Part shown: positions 41,477 to 51,600 of the stretch, one piece after another
Numbering within the stretch: position 1 is the stretch's first letter
Layout of the letters: each line of letters begins with the position of its first letter
Origin: Alphaproteobacteria bacterium
Lineage (GTDB): Bacteria; Pseudomonadota; Alphaproteobacteria; Sphingomonadales; Sphingomonadaceae
Reading direction: 5' to 3'
DNA length: 64,000 bases
Assembly (NCBI GenBank): GCA_019239415.1
Contig: JAFAZW010000062.1
Location: forward strand, 1 to 64,000
Translations under genes and position numbers: made by a program
Notes under the pieces: model-generated
Told to the model about the DNA's origin: nothing
Database searches by the model: none
The model's input: the letters and a program-made list of their open reading frames with translations, nothing else

Positions 41477-42370
41477 ATGGAAATGCAGCAGGTCCGCTAT
41501 TTCGTCGCTTTGGCGGGGACGCTCAACTTCACCCGCGCGGCGGAGCGGTGCAACGTCAGCCAGCCGGCGCTGACCCGGGCGATCCAGCAGCTCGAGCACG
41601 AGCTCGGCGGACCGCTCTTCCACCGCGAGCGCGGCAACACCCATCTCTCCGAGCTCGGCCGGATGATGCTCCCCTATCTGGAGACGGTGGAGCAGTCCGC
41701 CCGCGCGGCGCGCGAGCAGGCGCGGGCGGTCAGGAAGCTCGAGCGGGCGACGCTCAAGATCGGCGCGATGTGCACGATCGGGCCGCAGCTCGTCGCCGAA
41801 CTGATGGTGCGTTTCCAGGCGGCGCATCCGGAGGTGGAGGTCAGCGTCATCGACGGCGGCGCCCCCTCGATGATCGCCAAGCTGGAGAAAGGTGAGCTCG
41901 AGATCGCGATCGTCGGCGTGCCCGAGGAATTGCCAGAGAGCTTCCACCAGCTGCCGATCTTCGAGGAGCACTTCGTCATCCTCCTCCCGCCCAATCACCG
42001 TCTGACGGCGAAGAATCCGGTCCACGCCGCCGATCTCGACAAGGAGCCCTATGTCTCGCGCTCCAATTGCGAGGTGTTCGAGCCGGTGCGCCAGGCCTTG
42101 CTCGCCCGCGGCATCGCCATGCGGCAGGTGTTCAGCTCGCCCCGCGACGACTGGGTGCAGGGGATGATCAAGGCCGGTCTCGGCCTCGGCTTCTTCCCCG
42201 AATTCTGCGTGACCGACCCCGATCTCGTCGTCCGCCCCTTGGTCGAGCCGAGCTTCAGCCGCACCATCTACCTCGCGACCGTACGAGGCCGCCCCCATTC
42301 GCCGTCGGTCGGCGCGTTCGTCCAGGAAGCGCGCCGCTATCCGTGGCCCGCGACGCGGCTGGCGGCCTGA
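41477..42370 (+). CDS. LysR family transcriptional regulator
   Basis: A 297-aa LysR regulator. The helix-turn-helix is at residues about 1-60 ([37 protein letters not shown]). It is followed by a periplasmic-binding-like effector domain ([20 protein letters not shown]; a cysteine in [11 protein letters not shown]). It starts at the ATG at 41477. It is divergent from the bufferin operon and convergent, with a 34-bp overlap, with the CMD gene. Its target is unknown; it could control the bufferin operon across the shared 167-bp gap, or the CMD-MFS pair. LysR regulators often respond to oxidative or aromatic signals. Confidence 0.88.
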   Translation: MEMQQVRYFVALAGTLNFTRAAERCNVSQPALTRAIQQLEHELGGPLFHRERGNTHLSELGRMMLPYLETVEQSARAAREQARAVRKLERATLKIGAMCTIGPQLVAELMVRFQAAHPEVEVSVIDGGAPSMIAKLEKGELEIAIVGVPEELPESFHQLPIFEEHFVILLPPNHRLTAKNPVHAADLDKEPYVSRSNCEVFEPVRQALLARGIAMRQVFSSPRDDWVQGMIKAGLGLGFFPEFCVTDPDLVVRPLVEPSFSRTIYLATVRGRPHSPSVGAFVQEARRYPWPATRLAA

Positions 42371-42753
42371 CAAGGTGCGCAGGCAGGCTCGTCGACGAGC
42401 AGGTCATGGCACGCCGCCAACGCGTTAAGGGCGGCGGGGAAGCCGGCATAGATCGCCGTCTGCATCAGGATCTCGACGATCTCGGTCCGCGTCATGCCGA
42501 GGTGGAGGGCGGCGGCGACGTGGACGCGCAGCTGCGGCGCGGCGGAGCCGAGGGCGGCGAGGGCGGCGATGGCGGCGATCTCCCGCGCCCTGAGGTCGAG
42601 CGCGTCGCGGGCATAGAGGTCGCCGAACGGGAATTCGATCGTCATCCGCGCGAAGTCCGGCGCGACCTCGGCGACGCGGTTCGTGAGCTGCTCGGCGGGG
42701 TTGCCGGTAACCGCCTCCAAGATCTCGACGCCCCTGAGGTAGCGCGCGTTCAT
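42337..42753 (-). CDS. Carboxymuconolactone decarboxylase (CMD/AhpD-like) family protein
   Basis: A 138-aa helical CMD-family protein. The family core is visible: GDLYARDALDLRAREIAAIA, LRVHVAAALHLGMTRTEIVE, ILMQTAIYAGFPAALNALAA. The AhpD C-x-x-C pair is not in the usual place; cysteines near the C-terminus (ACAPCQAA) lie outside the core. Relatives act on gamma-carboxymuconolactone or as peroxidase-like proteins; the substrate here is unknown. Its ATG overlaps the MFS stop as ATGA, so it is co-translated with the exporter. Confidence 0.85.
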   Translation of the reverse strand: MNARYLRGVEILEAVTGNPAEQLTNRVAEVAPDFARMTIEFPFGDLYARDALDLRAREIAAIAALAALGSAAPQLRVHVAAALHLGMTRTEIVEILMQTAIYAGFPAALNALAACHDLLVDEPACAPCQAASRVAGHG

Positions 42754-43952
42754 GCGGGCCGCTCCTTGAGCCCCAGCCCTAGCAGGGCGGCGGCCGCGAG
42801 GGCGGCGAAGCTACCGGCGAGCGCGGCGTTCCACCCGAAGCGGTCGAACAGCTGGCCGATCGCCGCCGCTCCGGCGAGCCCGCCGGCATAATAAGCGGCG
42901 AGATAGAGGCCGCTCGCCGCCGCGCGATTCGTCGTGGCGGTGCGCCCGACATAGCCGGTCGCGGCGGCCTGGGCGAAGAAGGTACCGATGCCGACGAGCA
43001 CCATCCCGGCGAGGATCGGGGTGAGACTCCGCGGCAGCATCAGGAGGAGCCCGCCGAGGGCCAGCGAGAGCGACAGGAACAACGTGCGTCCCGCGCCGAA
43101 CCGGCGGGCGGCGCGGCCGGCGAGCGGCGTCGTGACCATCGACGGCGCGAAGACCAGGAAGTCGAGGCCGAGCGCGCGCATGCCGAGCGACAGCGGCGGC
43201 GCCATCAGCACGAAGCCGACATAGGTGAAGGTGCCGATGAAGCCGAACAGGATCAGGAACCCGATCGCGAAGGCGCGCCGCAGCCGCGGCTCGGCGAGAT
43301 GCGCCCGCCAGGCCGCCCAGAAGACGGGCGGCGCCCCGCCGCCGGCGTGCGACGGCCGGTTGCGGTTGAGCGTCGCGGCGACGAGCGCGGCGCCGGCGAG
43401 GTTGAGCGTCGCGAAGAAGAGAAAGCTCGCTTCCGGTCCGACCAGGCTCGCCACGAAGGCGGCGCTGAGGCGGCCGACGAGGTTGCTCGCGACGCCCCCC
43501 GTCACATAGGCGGCGAGCGCGCCGGGGGCGGCGGCCATGGAGCAGCGCTCGGCGAGATAGGCGAGCGTCAGAGTGAAGGCCCCCGCCATGAACATGCCTT
43601 GCACGACCCGCAGCGCCGCGAAGACGGCAAGGTTCGGCGCCAAGGCCAGGAGCGCGGTGGGCACGGCCAGCACAGCGAGGCTCAGCCAGATCGCGCGGCG
43701 CCGCTCGAGGCGGGCGCCGAACGCGCCTGCGACCAGGCCCGCCACGGCCATGCCGAGCGTCGAGGCGTTCGCCGCGACGCCGATCTGCGAGGCGCTGACG
43801 CCGTAATGCTTCGCCAGGCTCGGCAGGATCGCCTGCGCGGCGAACAGGTCGACGAGGGTCAGGAAGCCGATGAGGCCGATCGCCGCCGGCGTCGTCAGCC
43901 GCGGCGCGGCCATCGCCTCCAGCGGCGGCGGCAGGGAGCGGACGTCGGTCAT
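42750..43952 (-). CDS. MFS transporter (drug-efflux type)
   Basis: A 400-aa, 12-helix major facilitator protein. Motif-A-like GLVAGAFGARLERRRAI lies between helices 2 and 3, and GRAARRFGAGRTLF in the second half. Helix-rich segments fill the rest (GLIGFLTLVDLFAAQAILP, FIGTFTYVGFVLMAPPL). This is similar to YnfM/AraJ-type exporters. The true start is the ATG at 43952; upstream open frame is non-coding. It is co-transcribed with the CMD gene. Substrate unknown; a small-molecule efflux role is inferred. Confidence 0.88.
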   Translation of the reverse strand: MTDVRSLPPPLEAMAAPRLTTPAAIGLIGFLTLVDLFAAQAILPSLAKHYGVSASQIGVAANASTLGMAVAGLVAGAFGARLERRRAIWLSLAVLAVPTALLALAPNLAVFAALRVVQGMFMAGAFTLTLAYLAERCSMAAAPGALAAYVTGGVASNLVGRLSAAFVASLVGPEASFLFFATLNLAGAALVAATLNRNRPSHAGGGAPPVFWAAWRAHLAEPRLRRAFAIGFLILFGFIGTFTYVGFVLMAPPLSLGMRALGLDFLVFAPSMVTTPLAGRAARRFGAGRTLFLSLSLALGGLLLMLPRSLTPILAGMVLVGIGTFFAQAAATGYVGRTATTNRAAASGLYLAAYYAGGLAGAAAIGQLFDRFGWNAALAGSFAALAAAALLGLGLKERPA

Positions 43953-44062
43953 CGGGCATCCTTCGCATCCGGGGGTGCGGCGCCCCGCCCGGAGGAGAGC
44001 GGGACGCCGCATTGGTGCGCCGGCCGGCGAGGGGGCGGGTCGGGGCCGGCGCGAGGGGCTGG

Positions 44063-44521
44063 TCAGTCGGCGGCCTTGACGTCGGCGGAGAGCAGGACCG
44101 CCGGGACGCGGCCGTTGTTCACCCAATAATGGCCGATCCCGTCGGCCTCCCGGGCGAGATCGCCGGCCTTGTGGGTGATCGGCACCGCGCAGGATGAGCG
44201 ATATTCGGTGATCTCGCCGCTGATCGTGATGATCAGCGCGGGGCGCCCGGCATGGCTGTGATAGGGCACGACGCCGCCGGGCTGGACGACGAGGCGCCGA
44301 AGGCGCAGGTCGCGGCCGTCGACGCCGATCTCCTTGCCGAGGTCGATCGCGCCGAGCACGTCGTCGGTCACGGCCTTGGGCATGGTGAGGCGCGCGGCGA
44401 GCGGATTCTCCGCCGTCTGCCCGGCGGGGCAGGTACCGGCGAAAGCGGGCGCGGCGGCGAGGCCGCCGAACGCGGCCGCGGCAAGGATCGCCGCCGCCCG
44501 GATCTTGCTGAGGTTCAACAT
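44063..44521 (-). CDS. Secreted cupin-domain protein
   Basis: A 152-aa protein with a signal peptide (AAAILAAAAFGGLAAAPAFA) and one cupin barrel. The cupin motif 1 is VVPYHSHAGRPALIITISGE (two His and a Glu); motif 2 is READGIGHYWVNNG. It is a periplasmic metal-binding cupin; enzymatic role unknown. It may act with the CMD and MFS genes downstream (110 bp gap). The 243-bp region upstream, shared with the dehydrogenase gene, holds a long inverted repeat. Confidence 0.85.
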   Translation of the reverse strand: MLNLSKIRAAAILAAAAFGGLAAAPAFAGTCPAGQTAENPLAARLTMPKAVTDDVLGAIDLGKEIGVDGRDLRLRRLVVQPGGVVPYHSHAGRPALIITISGEITEYRSSCAVPITHKAGDLAREADGIGHYWVNNGRVPAVLLSADVKAAD

Positions 44522-44549
44522 TGCCTTCTCCTTGAGGGGGAATTCGGGG

Positions 44550-44632
44550 CGTCACGGGGCCGGCGAGGCTTCGACGCGGGGATTTCCCTTTCTCATCCGC
44601 CGCCATCCTGGTGCCGGACCGGCCCCGTGACG
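44550..44632. repeat. 14-bp perfect inverted repeat in a divergent promoter region
   Basis: CGTCACGGGGCCGG (44550-44563) is the exact reverse complement of CCGGCCCCGTGACG (44619-44632), with a 55-nt spacer. The arms extend further with one small bulge (GGGGC outside). It lies between the divergent cupin and 3-hydroxybutyrate dehydrogenase genes. It could be a pair of regulator sites or a transcribed hairpin. Confidence 0.55.
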
Positions 44633-44764
44633 CAGCCCCAATCGTACGGATGCCCCCCGCCGCGGGGAAATCGCATCCCGGCATGGAGTCGATGCACAGC
44701 CGGCATTTCAGCGCGCGGCGCGCTTCCCGCATCCTTGCCGCACATCACCCACAGGAGCGGACAC

Positions 44765-45586
44765 ATGGACGTGCAGGTCTTGGAGAAAATCGACGCGGCG
44801 AGGCCGCTCGCCGGCCGGGTCGCCGTCGTCACCGGCTCGACCAGCGGGATCGGTCTCGGCATCGCCCGGGCCTTCGCCCAGGCCGGGGCCGATGTGGTGG
44901 TGAACGGCCTCGGCGCGCGGGACGAGATCGACTTCGTCTGCGCCGATCTTCAGCACGGTTGCTCGACCCGCGTCGCCTACAATGCCGCCAACCTGATGCG
45001 GCCGGACGAGGCACGCGCACTGGTCGAGGAGACGATCGCGGACTTCGGCAGGATCGACATCCTCGTCAACAATGCCGGCATCCAGCATGTCGCGCCGATC
45101 GAGGGCTTTCCGCCGGAGCGCTACGACGCGATCATCGCGCTCAACCTCTCTGCCGCCTTCCACACCATCCGCGCGGCCTTCGGGCCGATGAAGGCGGCGG
45201 GATTCGGCCGCATCGTCAACGTCGCCTCCGCCCACGGCCTCGTCGCCTCGCCGTTCAAGAGCGCCTATGTCGCGGCCAAGCACGGCATCGTCGGCCTCAC
45301 CAAGGTGGTGGCGCTCGAAGGCGCCGAGCATAACGTCACCTGCAACGCGATCTGCCCGGGCTATGTCTGGACGCCGCTGGTCGAGAACCAGATCGGCGAC
45401 ACGGCCAAGGCGCGCGGCATCACGCGCGAGGCGGTGATCCGCGACGTGCTTCTGGCCGCCCAGCCGAACAAGCGCTTCGCCGAGGTCGAGGAACTGGGCG
45501 CGCTCGCCGTCTTCCTCTGCGGCCCCGGCGGCCGCTCGATCACCGGAACCGCGCTGCCGGTCGATGGCGGCTGGACGGCGCACTGA
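44765..45586 (+). CDS. hbdH: 3-Hydroxybutyrate dehydrogenase (SDR family)
   Basis: A 273-aa short-chain dehydrogenase. Rossmann motif VVTGSTSGIGLGIARAF, NNAGIQHVAPIEGFP, and the active-site pair SAYVAAKHG (Tyr-x3-Lys) are clear. The IQHVAPIE segment and CPGYVWTPLVENQI are typical of D-3-hydroxybutyrate dehydrogenases, which oxidise 3-hydroxybutyrate to acetoacetate with NAD+ during polyhydroxybutyrate turnover. ATG at 44765 with ACAGGAGCG upstream. It heads a plus-strand set with an NADH dehydrogenase and a patatin. Confidence 0.88.
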   Translation: MDVQVLEKIDAARPLAGRVAVVTGSTSGIGLGIARAFAQAGADVVVNGLGARDEIDFVCADLQHGCSTRVAYNAANLMRPDEARALVEETIADFGRIDILVNNAGIQHVAPIEGFPPERYDAIIALNLSAAFHTIRAAFGPMKAAGFGRIVNVASAHGLVASPFKSAYVAAKHGIVGLTKVVALEGAEHNVTCNAICPGYVWTPLVENQIGDTAKARGITREAVIRDVLLAAQPNKRFAEVEELGALAVFLCGPGGRSITGTALPVDGGWTAH

Positions 45587-45676
45587 GATGGCGACGCAAG
45601 TTCCCTCGTGCGGCCTTAGGCCCGATCTTGCGGCGATGTTCCTCTGCCGATCCCCGTCCCTGCAAGGGAACGGCAA

Positions 45677-45770
45677 GGGGTGGGTAGCGCCGCAGGCGGT
45701 TCGTGGCCCGACGGTTTTGGGCTCGCTTCGCGCGCCTACCCACCCCCAGCCCCTCCCTTCCAGGGAGGGG
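45677..45770. repeat. Composite intergenic inverted repeat
   Basis: GGGGTGGGTA (45677-45686) pairs with TACCCACCCC (45737-45746). Directly after it, CCCCTCCC (45750-45757) pairs with GGGAGGGG (45763-45770) around a 5-nt loop. No U-tract follows. The element fills the 231-bp gap between the dehydrogenase and the NADH dehydrogenase genes and resembles the palindrome at 505-527, suggesting a dispersed intergenic repeat family. Confidence 0.5.
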
Positions 45771-45817
45771 AGCTCGAGCGGCATCCTCGCCGAGCTGGCG
45801 TCGCACGGGAGGCCGCA

Positions 45818-47092
45818 ATGAGCCGGCCCCATGTGGTCATCCTCGGCGCCGGCTTCGGCGGCCTCGCCGCGGCCAAGGCGCTCGCGAACCGCGACGTCGA
45901 CGTGACGGTCGTCGACCGGCGCAACCACCACCTGTTCCAGCCTCTGCTCTACCAGGTGGCGACGGCCGCGCTCTCGCCCGCCGACATCGCGGCGCCGGTC
46001 CGCTCGATCCTCGCCGGCGCCCGGAACGTCCGCGTGCTCCTCGACAAGGTCACCGGCATCCAGGCCGGCCGCCGGCGGGTGCTGCTCGCCAGCGGTGCGG
46101 AGCTTGCCTATGACTGGCTGGTCGTCGCGACCGGCGCCCGCCATTCCTATTTCGGCCGCGACGATTGGGCCGCGCTCGCGCCAGGGCTCAAGACGATCGA
46201 GGACGCGACCGCGATCCGCCACCGGGTCCTGCTCGCCCTCGAGCGCGCCGAGACGGAAACCGACCCGGCGCGGCGCCAGGCACTGCTCACCTTCGTCGTC
46301 ATCGGCGGCGGCCCGACCGGAGTCGAGATGGCGGGTGCCATCGCCGAGCTTGCGCGCAAGTCGGTATCCCGCGACTTCCGCTCGATCACGCCGCATTGCT
46401 CGCGCGTCCTCCTCGTCGAGGCGGCGCCGCGGCTGCTCGGTGCCTTCCCGGAACGGCTCGCGGCCAAGGCGCGCAGGGCCGTGGAGCAACTCGGCGTCGA
46501 GCTGAGGCTCGGCGCCCCCGTTGCCGGTCTCGGCCGCAGCCATGTCCTCGTCGGCGAGGAGCGGATCGCGGCGCACACCATCGTCTGGGCCGCCGGCGTC
46601 CAGGCGAGCCCGGCCGCCACCTGGCTGCACGCGCCGTGCGACCGCGCCGGCCGCATCGTCGTCGGCGGCGACCTGCTCGTTCCCGGCGAGGACAGGGTGT
46701 TCGCGATCGGCGACACCGCCGCCTGCCTCGGCGCGGCCGCCCGGCCGCTCCCGGGCATCGCGCCGGTCGCCAAGCAGCAGGGCCGCTACGTCGCCCGGCG
46801 CATCCTCGGCCGCACCGCGGCGCCGTTCCGCTACCGGGACTATGGGTCGATGGCGACGATCGGCCGCCGCCGCGCCGTCGCCGACTTCGGCCGCGTGCAG
46901 CTGGCCGGCTTTCCCGCCTGGCTGCTCTGGTGCGTTGCCCACATCTGGTTCCTGGTCGGCTTCAGGAGCCGCCTCAGCGTCGGCCTGACCTGGGCCTGGA
47001 ACTATTTCACCTTCCAGCGCGCCGCCCGGCTCATCACCGGCGACATCGCGCCCGATGTCCTAACCGATGGCGCCGCCCGCGAGGCGGCCTGA
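45818..47092 (+). CDS. ndh: Type II NADH dehydrogenase (NDH-2)
   Basis: A 424-aa FAD enzyme that oxidises NADH and reduces quinone at the inner membrane without pumping protons. Two dinucleotide folds: VVILGAGFGGLAAAKAL at residues 6-22 (FAD) and FVVIGGGPTGVEMAGAIAEL near 165 (NADH). NDH-2 motifs: HHLFQPLLYQVATAALSPAD, AAGVQASP, FAIGDTAA, GIAPVAKQQGRYVA. A C-terminal hydrophobic/amphipathic stretch (AWLLWCVAHIWFLVGFRS) gives membrane attachment. ATG at 45818 with GGGAGG upstream. The patatin gene follows 11 bp downstream. Confidence 0.92.
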   Translation: MSRPHVVILGAGFGGLAAAKALANRDVDVTVVDRRNHHLFQPLLYQVATAALSPADIAAPVRSILAGARNVRVLLDKVTGIQAGRRRVLLASGAELAYDWLVVATGARHSYFGRDDWAALAPGLKTIEDATAIRHRVLLALERAETETDPARRQALLTFVVIGGGPTGVEMAGAIAELARKSVSRDFRSITPHCSRVLLVEAAPRLLGAFPERLAAKARRAVEQLGVELRLGAPVAGLGRSHVLVGEERIAAHTIVWAAGVQASPAATWLHAPCDRAGRIVVGGDLLVPGEDRVFAIGDTAACLGAAARPLPGIAPVAKQQGRYVARRILGRTAAPFRYRDYGSMATIGRRRAVADFGRVQLAGFPAWLLWCVAHIWFLVGFRSRLSVGLTWAWNYFTFQRAARLITGDIAPDVLTDGAAREAA

Positions 47093-47103
47093 GAGGATCT
47101 GCC

Positions 47104-48237
47104 ATGCCCACCGACGTCAAGCATCTCGGCCAGACCGTCCTCGTCCTTCAGGGCGGCGGCGCCCTCGGCGCCTATCAGGTCGGCGTCTACCAGGCCCTGC
47201 ACGAGGCCGGAATCGAGCCCGACTGGGTGATCGGCACGTCGATCGGGGCGATCAACGCCGCGCTCATCGCCGGCGCCCCGCCCGCCGAGCGGATGGACCG
47301 GCTGGAGGCCTTCTGGCGCCGCGTCGAGCACGGCCGCCTCCTCGACGCCCCGCTGCCCGCCTGGGCCGGCGCGGCGATGCGCAACGCGGCGGCGGTGACG
47401 GCGGGGATCCCCGCCTTCTTCCGGCCCATTCCCTGGGCGTTCCTCAGCCCCCATGCCCCGCTCGGACCGGAAGAGGCGGGCTATTATTCGGTCGCGCCGC
47501 TGCGCGACACGCTGGCCGAGCTCGTCGACCTCGATCAGCTCAACCGCGGCCCGACCCGGATCACGGTCGGCGCCTCCAACGTCCGCACCAGCGAGATGCG
47601 CTATTTCGACAGCCGCGACATGCCGCTGTCCCTCGACCACGTCCTCGCTTCGGGCGCGCTGCCGCCTGCCTTCCCCGCCGTCCGCATCGACGGCGAGCTC
47701 TACTGGGACGGCGGTATCCTCTCCAACACGCCGGTCGAGGTGGTGTTCGACGACAACCCGCGCCGCAACAGCCTCGTCTTCGCCGTCCACATCTGGAATC
47801 CGCACGGACCGGAGCCGACCAGCATCTGGGAAGTGATGAACCGCCAGAAGGACGTTCAATATTCCTCCCGTGCCGTCACCCAGATCAAGCGCCAGCGCCA
47901 GCTCCACCGCCTCCGCCACATCGTCGCCGAGCTGGCGGCGCTGCTGCCGGAAGCGCGCCGCCGCGAGCCGGCCGTGGCGGAGATGGCGCGCTACGGCTGC
48001 CTCACCCGCATGCACGTCGTCCGTCTGCTCGCCCCGACCCTCGATTACGAGGACCATGCCAAGGACATCGACTTCAGCCCCGAAGGCATCGCCCGCCGCC
48101 GCGAGGCCGGTTATCGCCACACGCTGGAGACGCTGGAGCAGGCGCCTTGGGACGCCCCGTCCGACCCGACCGAAGGCTTCATCCTCCACGAAGCCTGCGG
48201 CGGCGAGATGGTCGAGACGCAGGCCGCGGCCGAGTGA
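47104..48237 (+). CDS. Patatin-like phospholipase
   Basis: A 377-aa patatin-fold hydrolase with a Ser-Asp dyad. LVLQGGGALGAYQVGVYQAL provides the oxyanion hole, S46 in IGTSIGA is the nucleophile, and D202 in YWDGGILSN is the partner. The C-terminal third (QKDVQYSSRAVTQIKRQRQL, LDYEDHAKDIDFSPEGI) matches the DUF3734-type extension common in alphaproteobacterial patatins found next to 3-hydroxybutyrate dehydrogenase genes. Likely substrates are membrane lipids or, from context, hydroxybutyrate polymers; neither is shown. ATG at 47104. Confidence 0.9.
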   Translation: MPTDVKHLGQTVLVLQGGGALGAYQVGVYQALHEAGIEPDWVIGTSIGAINAALIAGAPPAERMDRLEAFWRRVEHGRLLDAPLPAWAGAAMRNAAAVTAGIPAFFRPIPWAFLSPHAPLGPEEAGYYSVAPLRDTLAELVDLDQLNRGPTRITVGASNVRTSEMRYFDSRDMPLSLDHVLASGALPPAFPAVRIDGELYWDGGILSNTPVEVVFDDNPRRNSLVFAVHIWNPHGPEPTSIWEVMNRQKDVQYSSRAVTQIKRQRQLHRLRHIVAELAALLPEARRREPAVAEMARYGCLTRMHVVRLLAPTLDYEDHAKDIDFSPEGIARRREAGYRHTLETLEQAPWDAPSDPTEGFILHEACGGEMVETQAAAE

Positions 48238-48267
48238 ACGCACCGCCGCGACACCGAAGGGCAGCCC

Positions 48268-48681
48268 TCACTCTTGCGGCAGCCACGCGACATCGGCCGA
48301 GCGCCTGCCGGTTCGCGCGAAATGGCGGAGCACGGCTTCGGCCTCCGCCGGGGGCAGGCACTGCCGGCGGCTGACGGCCCTCGGATCGCCGCCGACGTTG
48401 ATCGTCGCGCGCGCCGGTCCGGGCGGCGCCGCGCCGCGGGTCGCGGCAAGCGGCTCGCTGACGTCGGGACCCGCATAGACGAGGTGGAACCCGTCGCCCG
48501 GCACCAGATAGACTTCGATCGCGCGATCGTCCTCGACCGGCCCGTAGTAGAGGAGGCCGCCGCCGCCGCCCGAATTCCAGTAGCCGCCGTCGGCGCGTCG
48601 GATCGCTTCGGCGATCCGCTCGAACGGAAAGCCTTCGAGCTCCCCGGCGAGCGGATCGACCCAGGTGAGACGGCGCGGCAC
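48268..48681 (-). CDS. Imm1-like immunity protein
   Basis: A 137-aa protein encoded directly after the large effector: its GTG at 48681 is 2 nt past the effector stop. The layout resembles Imm1 immunity proteins: a central two-strand hairpin (AIEVYLVPGDGFHLVYAGPD) and the characteristic C-terminus LPPAEAEAVLRHFARTGRRS followed by ADVAWL. Imm1 proteins typically neutralise nucleic-acid deaminase toxins of the SCP1.201/DddA type, which agrees with the effector's C-terminal domain. It would act in the cytosol by blocking the deaminase active site. The family call is by pattern recognition only. Confidence 0.7.
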   Translation of the reverse strand: MPRRLTWVDPLAGELEGFPFERIAEAIRRADGGYWNSGGGGGLLYYGPVEDDRAIEVYLVPGDGFHLVYAGPDVSEPLAATRGAAPPGPARATINVGGDPRAVSRRQCLPPAEAEAVLRHFARTGRRSADVAWLPQE

Positions 48682-48683
48682 GG

Positions 48684-51600
48684 TCAGTTTCTCACCAACG
48701 GCGGGTTGCTCTGGCCGGGATAATAGATGCGCAGCTCCTTGATGCCCAGCATGCGGGCGAGGCGGATCAGCTCGCGGCTGCAGCTGGGGCAGGTCTGGCG
48801 GTCGACGAACAACTCGACCACCTCGGGGAGCGCGCCGAAGCGGCGATAGGCCTGGATCAGCGCCTCCGCCTCGGCATGGCTGACGAACTGGGCCTGGGCG
48901 AGATTCTTGGCCTTGAGCCCGGCACTCTTGCGGATCTGCTCGAGCAGCTCCCGGCGGGTGCCCTTCGGCAGGCTGTAGACCCCCGGGTCGAGCGTGCTGT
49001 TGGTGCCGTAGAAGGTTTCCCCGCGCAGCGAGAGGCGAGCGACGGTTCCGGTCTCGCTGTCGTTGCGCACGAACTTGGGATAGGCCGCTTCCTTCCGATA
49101 GTTCGCGATTTCGGCGAACTCCGCCTGCTGCTCGCTCTTGTTGCGGTGGACGGGGGGCTCCTTGTCGAACCGCGCGTCCGGCTCGCGCGCCGCCCGCAAC
49201 TGGCCGGTTTCGATGTCGACGCGGATCGTGCGCGGGTTGGGCGGGTCGAGGCGGATGCGGGCGACGCCGTCCTTCGAGACGGCCTTGACGGTGCCGCGTC
49301 CCGCCGTGGGGTGGTCGACGCGCATGCCCGGCTCGACCGTCGCGGGATCCGTCACTTTCGGGCCGCTGTGGGAGTTCGGCCGGAGCTTCCCCGGGGCCGC
49401 CGGCGCCACCGGATCCGTCTGCGACTGGAGCTGGTGGGTGCGGACGGCCATTCGCACCACGGCGTCGTCGAGCTTGAGGATGCCGAGGTGCTCGAAGAGC
49501 GGGTGGTGGGTACGCGAGAGCCTGGCCACGACGTACGAGGTGAAGAAGCGGGCGCGGTTGCGGCCCCCCGCCTGGGAATCGAGCGCGACGAAGTCCTCGT
49601 GGAACTTGAGGAACAGGGCAGGATCCCGGCTGTGCAACCACTGCAGCGCGGCCGATTCCTGGACCCACCGTGAGAGCTTTTCCGACAGGCCCTTCGTCGA
49701 AATCTTGGTCAGACCGGCGGCGAACTCGGTTTCGATCCGGAAGCGGGAGCCGAGCGTGGCGCGCGCGAGATCGAGCCGCTTCATCCGCAGCGTCGCCTTC
49801 TCGAGCGGCATCCCCTGCTTCACCAGGGCGTCGCGGAAGGCGGCGAGCGCGGCCGGGGCCTTTGCGTCGTCGGCGTGCAGCACGGCCATCGCCGCGGGAC
49901 GGTCGAGCGCGATCATCTCCTTGATCGCCTTCACCGCGGCCGGGCCCCGGCGCATCTTCGCGAGCTCCGCGAGCACGGCGTCTTCGTGCGCGGGCTGGAT
50001 CTGAGGCGCGCCGCCCGTCGCGCCGCCCTGCTTCTTGCCGCCCGCAATCGCGTGCGGCACGGCCTCCTCGATCGCGGGCGTGCCGCCGGCCCGGCGGAAA
50101 CCCATCTGCTCGTTCATGAGCTCGGCGACGCGCTGCGAGCGGATCGAGAATTGCTCGCCCTGGCCGATGCCGGCGGTGAGCGCGTCCTTGCCGAGGTCGC
50201 CGTGGATCACCGCGGCCGACGTCAGCTGCTGCTCCTTCAGGAAGGCTTCGAACACCTCGCCGCGGACCGGCTCCTTCTGCCGGAAGTTGGCGTTGCCGGT
50301 GATCCACTCGCGCGCGGTCTTGGCGAGGCCGCCGGTGAACGGGGGATAGGCCGCGGGTTCGCGGTCGAGGAAGGCGTCCCACGCCCCCCGGTGACGCCCG
50401 CCGGTGCGCACGTCGACGAGGTGGCCGAGCTCGCTCTCGCGGAGCAGGAACGGAAAGATCTCGCCCTTGCCGCCGTCTCGCGCCGCGTAGACGATGCCGG
50501 TCTCGAGCTCGCGTCCGAAATACAGGCCGCGCCCGAAATCGTCGGCGCTTCCGCCCTTCACCCTGGACAGATCGATGCCGTCTTTTCGGATCGAGGCGCT
50601 GCGCTCCGCGGGCGCGCCGTGGAACATGACATGAAGCGGCTCATCGGGAGCGAGAAGCCCGACCGAAACCAGATGCGCGCGGTTCGCCTCCAGCACCATG
50701 GCAGCGAGCTGCTTGCGGGTGTCGACGGGGATGGAGGGCTCGTTGACGATGAGATGCAGCCTCGCCATCGAATCGGGTTCGGCGACGAGTCCAAGCGCGC
50801 GGATCGCGGCATGCGCCTCTTCGGGCGGGCCGTGCGCGGCGGCCGCGACCACCGAGTGGACCGCCGCGATGTCCTCGGCGCCGAGCGTCTTATGGGTCGA
50901 TCCCGCCGCGAGCGCCCGTGAGGCCTCGCCGACCTTGATCGTGGCGAGGGTGGGTTCCACGAAGCCCTTGGGCAGGGGATAGGGCTCGCCGATCTTCGTG
51001 CCGACGAAGCCGTGATATTCCTCGAGCGACGCGAATTCGTGGCGGGCGCGGACGCCCGTCTCCGGATCGGGGAAGCTGATCCAGAACGGCTTCTTCGGGT
51101 TCTTCGTGTCGACGCCGAAATCGGTGAAGGACAGCTTGCCCTCGTCGATGAAGTAGATCCGGGACGAGCGCGATTCATGGCCGAGGTCGGTGACCTCGCG
51201 GATGACGACGCTGAAGTCGGCGCCCGCGCCGCTCGGCAGCCGGCGCGAGATGTGGGTGCCGAACTCGCCCGGCTGGTTCGGGTGGTAATGGTGCTCCAGC
51301 ACCCAGTGGCCGCCCTTGCTGTCGAGCACCGACTGCCAGGCGTAGGCGCGGCCGTCGCTGCCCTTGCCGATCAGCTTGCCCTCGGCGTTGATCGCGCCGA
51401 CCACCGTTGCGCCGCCCTGGATGACGATATGCTCGCCGGTGATCGGGTTGCGGTAGACGGCAACCTCGCGCTTCGGGTCGGCAAGCACCATGCGCCCGAA
51501 ATTGTCGTTCGCCGCCTCGCGACTGGTGGAGTTGGGGTGCACGAACACCGTGCCTTCGGCGATCGGCCCGAGCTCGATCATGTTGGTGGCGGAGAGCGCG

